64,000 nucleotides of DNA, from the NCBI GenBank assembly GCA_900100095.1, contig FMTN01000006.1:153251-217250 (forward strand). Reading direction: 5' to 3'. How positions within the stretch are numbered: the stretch's first letter is position 1; each line of letters starts with the position of its first letter. The DNA is from Lachnospiraceae bacterium C10 (lineage in GTDB: Bacteria; Bacillota; Clostridia; Lachnospirales; Lachnospiraceae). Shown piece after piece: positions 26,025 to 34,528 of this stretch. A model generated the notes under the pieces. The model did no database searches and was not told the DNA's origin. It saw only the letters and a list, made by a program, of their open reading frames with translations. The translations under genes were made by a program, and so were the position numbers.

Positions 26025-26540
26025 TTACTGATACTGAATACTTGCAAAAACTACGCCTACAACAAAGCCTTCACCAAAAATACTCTTTAAAGATTCTGTG
26101 CAGGCATCCTGAATTTCACTTTGACCGTCTCTAAGCTGATCAATTGTGTACTGGGAAACAACCTTTGTAACAGCACCTGTTACAAGCGAGGTGATTGATC
26201 CCCCATCTAACTTCTCTTTGTATTCTTTGTAATTATCGGATTTCTTATTCAAAGAAAGAGAAAGTTTAATGTTTGCATAATGTTCCTTACCATCGCCACT
26301 TGGCTTAAGATTGATAGTCAAAGGATCTGTAAAATCCATAGCATCTAAATCTTCAAGGGATACATTCGTTCCTCCGTTGGAAGCACTCTGTGCATCCAGA
26401 TCAATTGCCTCCGACACTTTAGCTATCAAGCCGTTTGCCTGCTTGACTTCTGGAAGAATCGAAATAGCAAGAATTGCAGTCAACACCAGATTCACAAGCA
26501 CTAATGCCAATGTAATCAGAGTTAAAAGACTTTTCTTCAT
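26025..26540 (-). CDS. fliL: Flagellar basal-body protein FliL
   Basis: 171 residues. One N-terminal TM (about 4-28) is followed by a periplasm-side (here extracytoplasmic) FliL domain. The pattern FTDPLTINLKPSGDGKEHYANIKLSLSL, then IQDACTESLKSIFGEG, fits the family. FliL surrounds and stabilises stator units. It lies between motB and fliM, so stator genes and their ring are cotranscribed. Confidence 0.88.
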   Translation of the reverse strand: MKKSLLTLITLALVLVNLVLTAILAISILPEVKQANGLIAKVSEAIDLDAQSASNGGTNVSLEDLDAMDFTDPLTINLKPSGDGKEHYANIKLSLSLNKKSDNYKEYKEKLDGGSITSLVTGAVTKVVSQYTIDQLRDGQSEIQDACTESLKSIFGEGFVVGVVFASIQYQ

Positions 26541-26565
26541 ATCGTTTCATGCCGCCTTTCTTAGA

Positions 26566-27468
26566 TCAGTTACTTAGTTCCTCCGAGTTGTAAGAGTTAT
26601 AAACCCGAATTTCCACTCTACGATTTCTTGCTCTTCCCTCCGGTGTATTGTTGCTAGCAATCGGATCATATTTTCCACGACCCGAACTGTAAATATGGGA
26701 AGATTTTAAATCAGAATATTTACGGATATCATCCGCAACATTCATAGCACGATACATAGACAATACATTGTTATTCTCAAACTTATATGAATGAATCGGG
26801 ACATTATCCGTATGTCCTTCCACTTCAATCATATTATTTTCATAACGATTTAAAATTCTAGAAATCTTCTTAATCAATGGAACCGCATTGCTCTTCAACT
26901 CAGCCGAACCGGATTCAAAAAGGAACGCTCCACTTAATGTAAATCTTACATACTGTCCATTAAAATCCACATCCACCTGATCCTGGATGCCGTATCGCTT
27001 CGCATTCTTCTGAATATCCTCTGCCATCTTCTCAGACTCATTCAGCATCTTCTTATTGAGCAGTTCTTCTGCCTCTTTCTCACTCGGGCCACCCTTGCTG
27101 GTGTTCTCGCCCTGCGCATCACCACTGACGGATGTATTACCGCCTTTGTTTTGATGTTCTCCTTCGTTTTCCGTGTCACTGCCGGCTCCTTCTTTTGTTA
27201 AAGAATCACCGAAATAATTGGCATAGTCCGGAAGCTGTGTGACTCCGGCAGATATCATTCCGCCTTCAAGAATCGCTTCACCGCCGCCACTGCTGTTAAT
27301 AATCGAAAAAGCCTGAGCCATAGAAGCAGCAACCTGTTCCAGCTTCACTGTCTCTACCGTTGACATAGAGAAAAGTAAAACGAAGAAACAAAGCAGAAGG
27401 TTCATTAAATCAGAGAAGGTCGCCATCCATGCCGGCGAACCAGCAGGCACTTCCTCTTCTTTCTTCAT
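26566..27468 (-). CDS. motB: Stator protein MotB
   Basis: 300 residues. A single TM with the proton-binding Asp20 in MATFSDLMNLLLCFFVLLFS, a Gly/Glu/Asn-rich linker (about 85-130), and a C-terminal OmpA-like peptidoglycan-binding domain (VEGHTDNVPI, then NTPEGRARNRRVEI). It anchors MotA to the wall and carries the ion path. It starts at a TAATG overlap with the motA stop. Whether the ion is H+ or Na+ cannot be told safely from sequence. Confidence 0.96.
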   Translation of the reverse strand: MKKEEEVPAGSPAWMATFSDLMNLLLCFFVLLFSMSTVETVKLEQVAASMAQAFSIINSSGGGEAILEGGMISAGVTQLPDYANYFGDSLTKEGAGSDTENEGEHQNKGGNTSVSGDAQGENTSKGGPSEKEAEELLNKKMLNESEKMAEDIQKNAKRYGIQDQVDVDFNGQYVRFTLSGAFLFESGSAELKSNAVPLIKKISRILNRYENNMIEVEGHTDNVPIHSYKFENNNVLSMYRAMNVADDIRKYSDLKSSHIYSSGRGKYDPIASNNTPEGRARNRRVEIRVYNSYNSEELSN

Positions 27469-28259
27469 TAACCTTCACCACCTTCCTGCGTACCTACGCT
27501 GGCACGATCAGCCGGAGCCAGGAAGGTCTTCAACTTCTCTTCAATAACACGCGGGTTCTCACCGGCCTGAATAGAAAGAAGTCCTTCAACCGTAACGGTA
27601 CGAACGGTCAGCTCAAGATCTGTATCAACATTAAGCTTAGCAGCTATCGGACCACAAATCCAGTTAACGATCAACGAGCCGTACAATGTTGTAAGTAACG
27701 CTACAGCCATGGACGGTCCGATTGCTGACGCATCCGAAAGGTTCTGCAGCATGTTAACAAGACCAATCAGGGTACCAATCATACCCCACGCCGGACCCAT
27801 CTCACCCCATTTATCAAAGAAGCCTTTTACCTTCTTATGACGGGCTACCATGGATTCCATATCATTCTCAAGTACCGCGCGGACAAGGTCTGCATCGGTA
27901 CCATCAACGACCAGCATGATACCTTTCTTAAGGAATTCATCTTCGATAGAACCGGCAGATTCCTCTAAAGCCAGGAGTCCCTCTTTACGTGCAACATTTG
28001 CCATATCAAGGACACTTCCGATGATAGCCTTTGGATCTGCATTCGCCGGCTCTTTAATTGCAGACGAAAAACCACTCTTAAGACCATTGATGAAATCCGG
28101 TAACTTCATCGTCGTCAGCGTCGATGTTAGAGAACCACCGATGGTAATAATTACAGATGGTACATCAATATAACTTGTAATAGAAGCGCCGGATGAAATA
28201 ATACCAAACAGGACCATGACAACGCCCATTGCTAATCCGACCAAGGATGCTATATCCAA
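27468..28259 (-). CDS. motA: Stator protein MotA
   Basis: 263 residues, four TM segments. The start is TTG at 28259, with AGGGGG 7 bases upstream. Typical segments are SVIITIGGSLTSTLTTMKLPDF, the cytoplasmic charged loop with ARKEGLLALEE, and GPAWGMIGTLIGLVNMLQNL with PSMAVALLTTLYGS. It forms the pentameric stator around MotB. It is the first gene after a flgE terminator and a new promoter, and so opens the second flagellar transcription block. Confidence 0.95.
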   Translation of the reverse strand: MDIASLVGLAMGVVMVLFGIISSGASITSYIDVPSVIITIGGSLTSTLTTMKLPDFINGLKSGFSSAIKEPANADPKAIIGSVLDMANVARKEGLLALEESAGSIEDEFLKKGIMLVVDGTDADLVRAVLENDMESMVARHKKVKGFFDKWGEMGPAWGMIGTLIGLVNMLQNLSDASAIGPSMAVALLTTLYGSLIVNWICGPIAAKLNVDTDLELTVRTVTVEGLLSIQAGENPRVIEEKLKTFLAPADRASVGTQEGGEG

Positions 28260-28322
28260 ACCGCTACCCCCTAGTAAAAACTAAAATTTGCTACGTAAAA
28301 TGTAAAGGTTTCGCTTTCTATC

Positions 28323-28351
28323 ATCTTACTAAATTTTGTCTATTTTGTCTA
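28323..28351 (-). promoter_or_regulatory. Sigma-A-like promoter of the motAB-fliL... block
   Basis: On the minus strand TAGACA (28346-28351) and TAAGAT (28323-28328) are 17 bases apart, giving a start near 28316 and a leader of about 57 bases before motA. The region 28260-28472 holds no gene: only this promoter, AT-rich sequence and the flgE terminator. Many clostridia have a small flbD gene here; I do not find one. Confidence 0.55.
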
Positions 28352-28423
28352 CATTTATAAAGAATTATTTAGCAAAACACACAAAGCAAAGCCTTTTTTC
28401 TTATGTAATCACGCAAGAAAAAT

Positions 28424-28449
28424 AACAGGAGCGGCAAACCGTTCCTGTT
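28424..28449 (-). terminator. Intrinsic terminator after flgE
   Basis: An 11-bp stem (one G-U in RNA) with loop of four, arms 28424-28434 and 28439-28449, followed on the minus strand by TATTTTTC. It sits 23 bases past the flgE stop and closes the first flagellar block. Confidence 0.82.
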
Positions 28450-28472
28450 AAAAATTCTATTACTGCCTGCGT

Positions 28473-30287
28473 TTATCTCTTAAGGTTTGTCAGCTCTTCC
28501 AGCATTGTATCAGATACTGTTATGATACGTGAATTAGCCTGGAAACCTCTCTGTGTTGTAATCATCTCGGTAAACTCAGTAGACAGGTCAACGTTACTCA
28601 TTTCAAGCTGACCGGTATTCATAGAACCGCCGTCTGCTGTAACATCCCGTCCGATTCCGTCAAAGCTTCCTGAGTTCAAAGTCTCACCATAGCAGTTGTT
28701 TCCAAGACTTTCCAGACCGGAAGCATTTGCAAACTGTGCCACTGCAATCTGTCCAAGAAGAACAGTATTACCATTGTCATATGAACCAAAAATCTTTCCG
28801 TCCTGCTGGACCTGTACACCTGTCATGGTACCGAGCTTCTTTCCGGCTCCATCGCTCTTGTCAGCTACGGTTCCGCGATCGGAAGTTGCTGTTGAAGTGC
28901 CGCCGTTATCGAAATTGATCAGCTTCGAAAAATCAACTGTAATATCATGGAAGTTGGTTCCAAGTGTGGATACCTTAAGAACCTGCGTGTCTCCGCCTGT
29001 TCCCTTGTTTGTTCCAGGTGTTCCGCCGGCTCCCGGCACCTTGCCGCTGATGCTTGAGAATGTACCGTCTGCCTTGGAGAAATCCAGATCGTAGTTCACC
29101 GCATCGGTTGTAACCTTAAGGGCCTGTGTCTTTGCATCGAATGAAAGTGTTGCGGTAACACCCGGCTTAGCTTTCCATACACCGGCCTCTGATACAGCAT
29201 AGTTGGTCATTCCTGCAGACAGTCCACTGAAAATCTGCGTCAAAGGTGTTGCATTGGTATCTTCTACGCCATTTGCATCCTTAAACTTCAAGCCGTTGAT
29301 AACGGAATCAAAAGTCCAGTCTTGCGGAATATCTGCAGTCTTTGCATTGGTTCCGGAACCTGTCACAATCTTCTTCTTATCCGCACTGAGTGTGTAGGTA
29401 GGTGAATTCAATTTAAAGGAATCTACCTGTGTACCGTTTTCAGAACCAAACAGGTCTGCAACAGCTGTTCGCTCAGCCTTTGCCTTTTCCTCATCCGTTG
29501 TTGCTGCTGCTGTCTTATCGGAAATATGGTTTGCCAACAAATCAATTGGATTTCCTGCAGCATCTTTCTCGGAGTTGGAATAGATATTTGTAAGTGCAAC
29601 CGTGTATCCGTTGCTTGTATCCCCATCTTCACTCTTCTTGATTGCAAAGCGTGCTGTATAGGCATAGCCTAAATCATCATAGAATACAAGTGTGGTGGAA
29701 TATCCATCAACTGAGTTGATGTTGGTGTCGTTTTTATCAACAATGCCGCTGAATGTTGCCTGTGTTGTAGCCTCCGGCTGGCTTGTCAAATTATCCGCAT
29801 TCATAATACGAAGCGGTGAAACAGTATCACGCTTGATCTGACCTGTGGACTCGTCCACCTGCCATCCCTGAACAAGGTAGCCGGTAGATGTCATTGCAAG
29901 GTTACCGTTACCATCCAGATAGAAAGATCCGGAACGTGTGAAAAGATTCTGCGAACCGTTGTTTACAATAAAGAAATTTGTGGAATTCGTATCCGTAAGG
30001 CGGATATCCAGTGCTTCACCGGTGGACTGGGCAGCACCGGCATGTGTGATTGATACCTTTGTAGCACCGGTTGTAACACCAAGACCGATCTGGTTGGCAT
30101 TAATACCACCCTTTGTGTTCGTTGGTGCACTTGCTCCGGACATGGTCTGATACATAATGTCCTGGAAACTTGTTGAACTTGACTTAAATCCAACCGTATT
30201 TACGTTAGAAATGTTATTACCGATTACATCCATTTTTGTCTGATGTGTCTTAAGACCTGCTACACCAGAAAAAAGTGATCGCATCAT
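28473..30287 (-). CDS. flgE: Flagellar hook protein FlgE
   Basis: 604 residues, more than twice Bacillus FlgE (264) because of a large surface-exposed middle region (about 200-480). The conserved N-terminus MMRSLFSGVAGLKTHQTKMDVIGNNISNVNTVGFK and C-terminus QLEMSNVDLSTEFTEMITTQRGFQANSRII form the D0 coiled coils of the hook. Lacking a signal peptide, it is exported by the flagellar type III system. It ends the first block and is followed by a terminator. The SD AAGGAGG is strong, as expected for an abundant subunit. Confidence 0.95.
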   Translation of the reverse strand: MMRSLFSGVAGLKTHQTKMDVIGNNISNVNTVGFKSSSTSFQDIMYQTMSGASAPTNTKGGINANQIGLGVTTGATKVSITHAGAAQSTGEALDIRLTDTNSTNFFIVNNGSQNLFTRSGSFYLDGNGNLAMTSTGYLVQGWQVDESTGQIKRDTVSPLRIMNADNLTSQPEATTQATFSGIVDKNDTNINSVDGYSTTLVFYDDLGYAYTARFAIKKSEDGDTSNGYTVALTNIYSNSEKDAAGNPIDLLANHISDKTAAATTDEEKAKAERTAVADLFGSENGTQVDSFKLNSPTYTLSADKKKIVTGSGTNAKTADIPQDWTFDSVINGLKFKDANGVEDTNATPLTQIFSGLSAGMTNYAVSEAGVWKAKPGVTATLSFDAKTQALKVTTDAVNYDLDFSKADGTFSSISGKVPGAGGTPGTNKGTGGDTQVLKVSTLGTNFHDITVDFSKLINFDNGGTSTATSDRGTVADKSDGAGKKLGTMTGVQVQQDGKIFGSYDNGNTVLLGQIAVAQFANASGLESLGNNCYGETLNSGSFDGIGRDVTADGGSMNTGQLEMSNVDLSTEFTEMITTQRGFQANSRIITVSDTMLEELTNLKR

Positions 30288-30368
30288 AGTGATGACCTCC
30301 TTTAGCTTGCGCCGTCATATTCTTGCTGCTTCTGTCATTCAGCAACTTAAGCCTCCGTAAGGTCCGGC

Positions 30369-30770
30369 TTATACAATGACGGCTCCATCAATATTTGTAA
30401 ATGCTTTTTCTTTGGATTCTTCGCTATCCATAGCTGTTATCACTGTGTTACTTGGAACATTCACAATGAAAGCCAATGAATCCATTAGTACCAGGGAATC
30501 TTTGATTCCTTTTTTTCCAGCCTTTTCTACCCCGCTGGCAAGACGATCGTTCTGCTCCGGCGTCAATTCAATATCTCTTTGCCGGAGTCTCTGAGATGCA
30601 TGTTTAGAAAAATGAACCTCATGAGAAGATTCCTGCAGCGTCTTGTTTAAAATGTCCTGAAATGAAGTCTGTGGAAGATTGGAATGCGTATTCCCGGTCT
30701 TCTGGGCGCTCAGGTAAGTATCCGTTACCTGAGCGATAGAGGAGAATCCATTGCCAATCGTCGTATTCAT
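30369..30770 (-). CDS. Flagellar operon protein, TIGR02530 type
   Basis: 133 residues. The middle and C-terminus match the family I know as TIGR02530: HFSKHASQRLRQRDIELT, then GIKDSLVLMDSLAFIVNVPSNTVITAMD and AFTNIDGAVIV. It is always found next to flgD and flgE in Firmicutes; its biochemical role is unknown. No TM or signal peptide. A possible sigma-28 promoter precedes it. The SD GAGGAGG is strong. Confidence 0.85.
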   Translation of the reverse strand: MNTTIGNGFSSIAQVTDTYLSAQKTGNTHSNLPQTSFQDILNKTLQESSHEVHFSKHASQRLRQRDIELTPEQNDRLASGVEKAGKKGIKDSLVLMDSLAFIVNVPSNTVITAMDSEESKEKAFTNIDGAVIV

Positions 30771-30804
30771 GACTACCTCCTCAATTCTATTCCCTATATT
30801 ATGT

Positions 30805-30831
30805 TTATCGGATAAATCCCAGGGGGATATA
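30805..30831 (-). promoter_or_regulatory. Candidate sigma-28 (SigD) promoter before the TIGR02530 gene and flgE
   Basis: On the minus strand TATA (30828-30831), 15 bases, then TCCGATAA (30805-30812), against the SigD consensus TAAA-N15-GCCGATAT. The start would fall near 30798, 28 bases before the gene, with the SD intact. It lies in the 93-base gap after flgD. Such an internal promoter could boost hook protein once sigma-28 is active. Confidence 0.4.
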
Positions 30832-30863
30832 ACCCTGTTTTACAGATTCATCCAAGCAATTTC

Positions 30864-31640
30864 CTATACACCGGAAGCTGCTGTATGATCATCCTGTGAA
30901 TCCGTTGCAGAAGGCTCCGTGGAAGTTCCTGCTGTCGTTGCCGAAGACTCCGCGGAAGTTTCTGCTGTCGTTTCCGTCGGCTGCGGCTGGTTCTGGCCTG
31001 CCGCATTCAATTCAACGATACGGGCCACATAGGCATTTATGGTGCTGGACACCTCCTGCGGAATGAAGCCTCTCTGATATACATTCATAGAATCATATAA
31101 ATTTTTAATGGATACCACCTTATCGCTGTCAGCCTTTGTAAGTTCATTCAGCTTCGGAAGGCTTGCAAGCATTTCTGTGATTGTCTGTGCCGCAAGATTT
31201 GCCTCGTAATAATCCTCATCCTGCACACCTTTGATCTCAGAAAGCTTATATTCTTTTCCTTCTACCATGAGATAGGTTACACCATCACGAATCGTTGAAC
31301 TTTCAACGCGTCCTGTAAGAACCGTTCCATCCTCTGCTGCAACATTGGCATATTTACCCACCAGAGAGTCAGCGTGAATGCTGTTCATATCCGTTGCTAC
31401 ATTCTGTAAAGCTTCTACCTGTGAGAAATTAGCCATTTCCTTGATGTATTCGGTGTTATCCGTTGGTTCGAGCGGATTCTGATACTTCATCTCTGCAACA
31501 AGCAACTGCATGAACATCTGCTTCGTATCTTCCATACGGTTTGCAGCGGTCTTTTCCGTTCCTCTATCTTTATTTTTCAGATTATCCAGAGATTTTGGAC
31601 CGACTACGTTTCCATCTTTTATATTCTCTACCAAAGACAT
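30864..31640 (-). CDS. flgD: Hook-capping scaffold protein FlgD
   Basis: 258 residues. The N-terminal signature MFMQLLVAEMKYQNPLEPTDNTEYIKEMANFSQVEAL is diagnostic. A beta domain follows (SLVGKYANVAAEDGTVLTGRVE), then a clostridial extension and a Ser/Thr/Ala/Glu-rich tail (about 215-258) encoded partly by imperfect DNA repeats (30900-30985). FlgD caps the growing hook and is exported. It lies 10 bases after fliK. Confidence 0.92.
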   Translation of the reverse strand: MSLVENIKDGNVVGPKSLDNLKNKDRGTEKTAANRMEDTKQMFMQLLVAEMKYQNPLEPTDNTEYIKEMANFSQVEALQNVATDMNSIHADSLVGKYANVAAEDGTVLTGRVESSTIRDGVTYLMVEGKEYKLSEIKGVQDEDYYEANLAAQTITEMLASLPKLNELTKADSDKVVSIKNLYDSMNVYQRGFIPQEVSSTINAYVARIVELNAAGQNQPQPTETTAETSAESSATTAGTSTEPSATDSQDDHTAASGV

Positions 31641-31650
31641 ATCGTTCCTC

Positions 31651-33192
31651 CTATGCCATGTAACTTACGGTATTACCAAGATCTTTCATGATGGAAGCCT
31701 CTAGTTTTTCAGCTTCTGTCATATCACTTGGAAGTTCTCCATCCGCAGAGAAATCAAGACTTCGATTACCTACTGTTGCATTCTCCCTGCCGTCACCTTG
31801 GGCAAAACCGCCTGACATGGTCTGATCCTGTGTCATCTGCTGCTGGGTATTTCCTTTTTCAAGGTTCTCTTCAAAGGCATGTGTTCCCACTGCAATGGAA
31901 ATTTCATTCACCTTGATTCCGGCCTCTTTCAGCTTTTCCTGAAGGTCAGCCAGACGATTTTCAAGGGCATGCTTTACAGCTTCATCCTGTGCAAACAGGC
32001 GAGCCGTGATATCTCCGTTTTTCTCGGTAACCTGCATGAAAAGATGTCCGAGACTCTGTGGATTCAGCTCCATTTCCATTGTTCTGACAGAGGATGTGAT
32101 ATTCGTCTTTGCTTCCCGAATAATCTGTGAAATCACATCTTCCGTATCGATGGATGAATATCGATTGACCTGCGAAACCATCTCTTCTTCAAAAGCATTG
32201 GCTGTAACAGCCTGTACTGTTACATTTGTATTCGCCACAGCATCAGAAGCCGTATGTTTTGCGGTCTGAGTCTGTTGCTTTCCCTGAGAAAAAGTTTCCT
32301 GTCCGTCATTGGAAGCAGACGTCTCATCGGATGATTCCTCTGTTGACATGTGAAGTGCTGTCTCGGCAAGCTCATCCTCATGCAATGTCATCTCATCTGA
32401 CGCTTCCATCTCGGATGAATCGTCATTGACAGCCACCGGCTGCTGTATGATTGCAGCATCTTCCTGCTGTTCTGGTAAAATTGTAGTGGTATTGGATTCT
32501 TCCATAGGTACACCGGAAGCCTCTTCCACGCTACCCGTTTGCCGGGCAAGCAGTTCAGCGAGCTGAGTATCAGAAAGTACCTCTCCCTGATCTTCAACAA
32601 GTTGCCACTGACCCTGGTCAAGAGGAAACTGTCCTAAGTCTTCCTGTGCAATAGATGTGATCTGCAAGAACAGATCCTTCATAGAATCGGATACCAGCAA
32701 AACAGATGGATCACTTTGGCCTGAAATCTGTAACAGCAAATCCTTAAGCTTTGTTACATCAAGCAGATCGGCATAACTTATACCGAGTGCATTCATAGCC
32801 TCTTCAAGTTCTTCTTCTGTGATGGAAAGTTCTTCCGTAACAGCCTTTTTCACATCTGCCTCAAAGCCCTTCATAGCTTTCTTGGCATCCACAACTTGAT
32901 CCTCCGTTACCGGTCCTGAAGAAGTCTGTGTCTCATGAATTTGTGTTGCTGCTTTGGCCGAACAGTTTCGCGCAAAGTCCATCCCGCCACTGTCTGTCTT
33001 TTGAGTCGTAACAATGGAATCATAGGATTCCGTACCTTTGCCATTCCGATTCGGAAGGTTTAGGTTACTCATCATATTCTGGTTCATAAAGGTAAGAAAA
33101 TCCTGACTTTCTTCCTGATTAGAACCCTTTTTCTTTGCAGACGGCAGCGAGGACGGATTCACTGTCATTGCAGAAATGCTTTGACTATTCAT
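31651..33192 (-). CDS. fliK: Flagellar hook-length control protein FliK
   Basis: 513 residues. Most of the protein is a low-complexity, Gln/Glu/Ser/Thr-rich export ruler. The C-terminal Flg_hook domain (about 355-450) is clear: SVRTMEMELNPQSLGHLFMQVTEKNGDITARLFAQDEAVKHALENRLADLQEKLKEAGI. FliK measures hook length and triggers the FlhB switch. Its large size fits a long hook. It lies between the MotE-like gene and flgD, as in Bacillus. Confidence 0.88.
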   Translation of the reverse strand: MNSQSISAMTVNPSSLPSAKKKGSNQEESQDFLTFMNQNMMSNLNLPNRNGKGTESYDSIVTTQKTDSGGMDFARNCSAKAATQIHETQTSSGPVTEDQVVDAKKAMKGFEADVKKAVTEELSITEEELEEAMNALGISYADLLDVTKLKDLLLQISGQSDPSVLLVSDSMKDLFLQITSIAQEDLGQFPLDQGQWQLVEDQGEVLSDTQLAELLARQTGSVEEASGVPMEESNTTTILPEQQEDAAIIQQPVAVNDDSSEMEASDEMTLHEDELAETALHMSTEESSDETSASNDGQETFSQGKQQTQTAKHTASDAVANTNVTVQAVTANAFEEEMVSQVNRYSSIDTEDVISQIIREAKTNITSSVRTMEMELNPQSLGHLFMQVTEKNGDITARLFAQDEAVKHALENRLADLQEKLKEAGIKVNEISIAVGTHAFEENLEKGNTQQQMTQDQTMSGGFAQGDGRENATVGNRSLDFSADGELPSDMTEAEKLEASIMKDLGNTVSYMA

Positions 33193-33244
33193 ATCGTCCT
33201 CACTTTCTTTGCAAACTATCTCTTACAGAATATTTATCGGACAG

Positions 33245-34045
33245 TTAGTCCGGATTCATTAGCTTTGTAACTGCAGCTGCTGTATCAGCATCCATCTTAC
33301 CTAAAATTTTACCTCTGGATTCCTTGTCCATGCCCTTTAAAATTTTGGCAACCAGTTTGAGATTTTTGGTCATTGTATCAAAAATTTTTGCTGCTTCCGC
33401 CGGCTTCATGGAGGAATAGGTTGCTACATAGTCCTTTAATTCCTCATCCTGCTGAATATCAGCAATAACCTGCTTATACAGTCTCTCTGCTGTCTGAGGC
33501 TCTATGGATTCATAAAAAGCCTTGTATTGTTCGATTTCCGGAGCGTTATCCGAGTAGACAACCTCTTCATAGAACTTTGCCTTCAGTTTTTCAAAAGCCG
33601 CCTCATTCTTCTTGTATTTTTTCAGTTCTTTTCGAATCTGTGCAGAGTCCGCCATCTGTTCTTCTGCTTTTTGACGTTTTTTCTTTTCTGCCGCAATCTG
33701 CTTTTCAAGCTGTTTTACACGACTGACCGCCTCATTCATAGATGAAAAGGCATACGGATCATTTTCAACCTGCTCTGCCAGTTCACTTTCCGGAAGAATC
33801 TTATTTACCACCGGAACATTTTTCAGATACGGATAAAGAATAGTAGAACCGATGCCACCCACGTCCATATGGATCAAAAGCGCAATGATGGCAAGCCATA
33901 CCAGAAGAATTAAAAATGCGACGAAAAAGATGATAACTCCGCCACCTGTTTCCTCATCTTCTTCTCCACCGTTTTCCGCTTTTCCCTTGGAATCTGTTCC
34001 CGGGGTAATCTCCTCGTTTTTCTTGTCTTTTTTTGCCTTAGGCAT
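33245..34045 (-). CDS. MotE/YlxF-like membrane protein with MgtE-N type domain
   Basis: 266 residues. A charged N-terminus, one TM (about 37-62), a coiled coil (about 105-165), and a C-terminal helical domain resembling the MgtE intracellular N-domain (YSSMKPAEAAKIFDTMTKNLKLVAKILKGM, then LGKMDADTAAAVTKLM). Its position between fliJ and fliK equals ylxF in Bacillus. MotE proteins of this design chaperone MotC in Rhizobia; the clostridial role is unknown. Confidence 0.8.
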   Translation of the reverse strand: MPKAKKDKKNEEITPGTDSKGKAENGGEEDEETGGGVIIFFVAFLILLVWLAIIALLIHMDVGGIGSTILYPYLKNVPVVNKILPESELAEQVENDPYAFSSMNEAVSRVKQLEKQIAAEKKKRQKAEEQMADSAQIRKELKKYKKNEAAFEKLKAKFYEEVVYSDNAPEIEQYKAFYESIEPQTAERLYKQVIADIQQDEELKDYVATYSSMKPAEAAKIFDTMTKNLKLVAKILKGMDKESRGKILGKMDADTAAAVTKLMNPD

Positions 34046-34067
34046 GAATCTCTCCTAACTTACAATC

Positions 34068-34517
34068 CTATTGATTTTTATGGTAAGTAAAGCTTATCAA
34101 TTCGTCTGTTACCTTGTTATCTTCTGTCGCCAGTTCCTGCTTGAATGACTCAAACGCCTTTTCTTTCAGCTTTTCATGGGTCTTTCGATCCTTCATGATT
34201 TCATCGAGTTTACGTCTTTCCGCTTCAAGATTGGTCTGTGCTCTTTTTAAGACAAACATCTGATCACGAATCATCGTCTTCATAGCGGTTATACTGTTTT
34301 TAAGCCAATTGATCTCTTTTAAATCTAGCGTTCCGATTTGAGCATCATGAAGCATCTGTTCATAGCGTGCCCGGCGTAAAAGCAGTTGCTGAAGCTTTTC
34401 CTGCTCTTCATTCACTTTTAACTGAGCCTGCGCATAGGCCGCCTTTTCCTGTGTCTCTAGCAGCATCTTAAGGTCAAGCACATTCTGCATGCGATATCGA
34501 AATTTCGCCAAAGCCAA
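34068..34517 (-). CDS. fliJ: Flagellar export chaperone/stalk protein FliJ
   Basis: 149 residues, all-helical two-stranded coiled coil, as usual for FliJ. It begins KFRYRMQNVLDLKMLLETQEKAAYAQAQ, the family signature. FliJ is the central stalk of the FliI ATPase, akin to the gamma subunit of F1, and links it to FlhA. It lies 11 bases after fliI. Confidence 0.92.
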   Translation of the reverse strand: MALAKFRYRMQNVLDLKMLLETQEKAAYAQAQLKVNEEQEKLQQLLLRRARYEQMLHDAQIGTLDLKEINWLKNSITAMKTMIRDQMFVLKRAQTNLEAERRKLDEIMKDRKTHEKLKEKAFESFKQELATEDNKVTDELISFTYHKNQ

Positions 34518-34528
34518 TCACCTCTGCC

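Noticed and set aside
28260..28472. Small flbD gene expected between flgE and motA
   Set aside because: No frame with an FlbD-like sequence was found; the gap holds only a promoter and terminator.
33234..33261. Second sigma-28-like -10 (TCCGATAA) before fliK
   Set aside because: The -35 region at the right spacing is poor (AATG) and it overlaps the end of the MotE-like gene; too weak to call.
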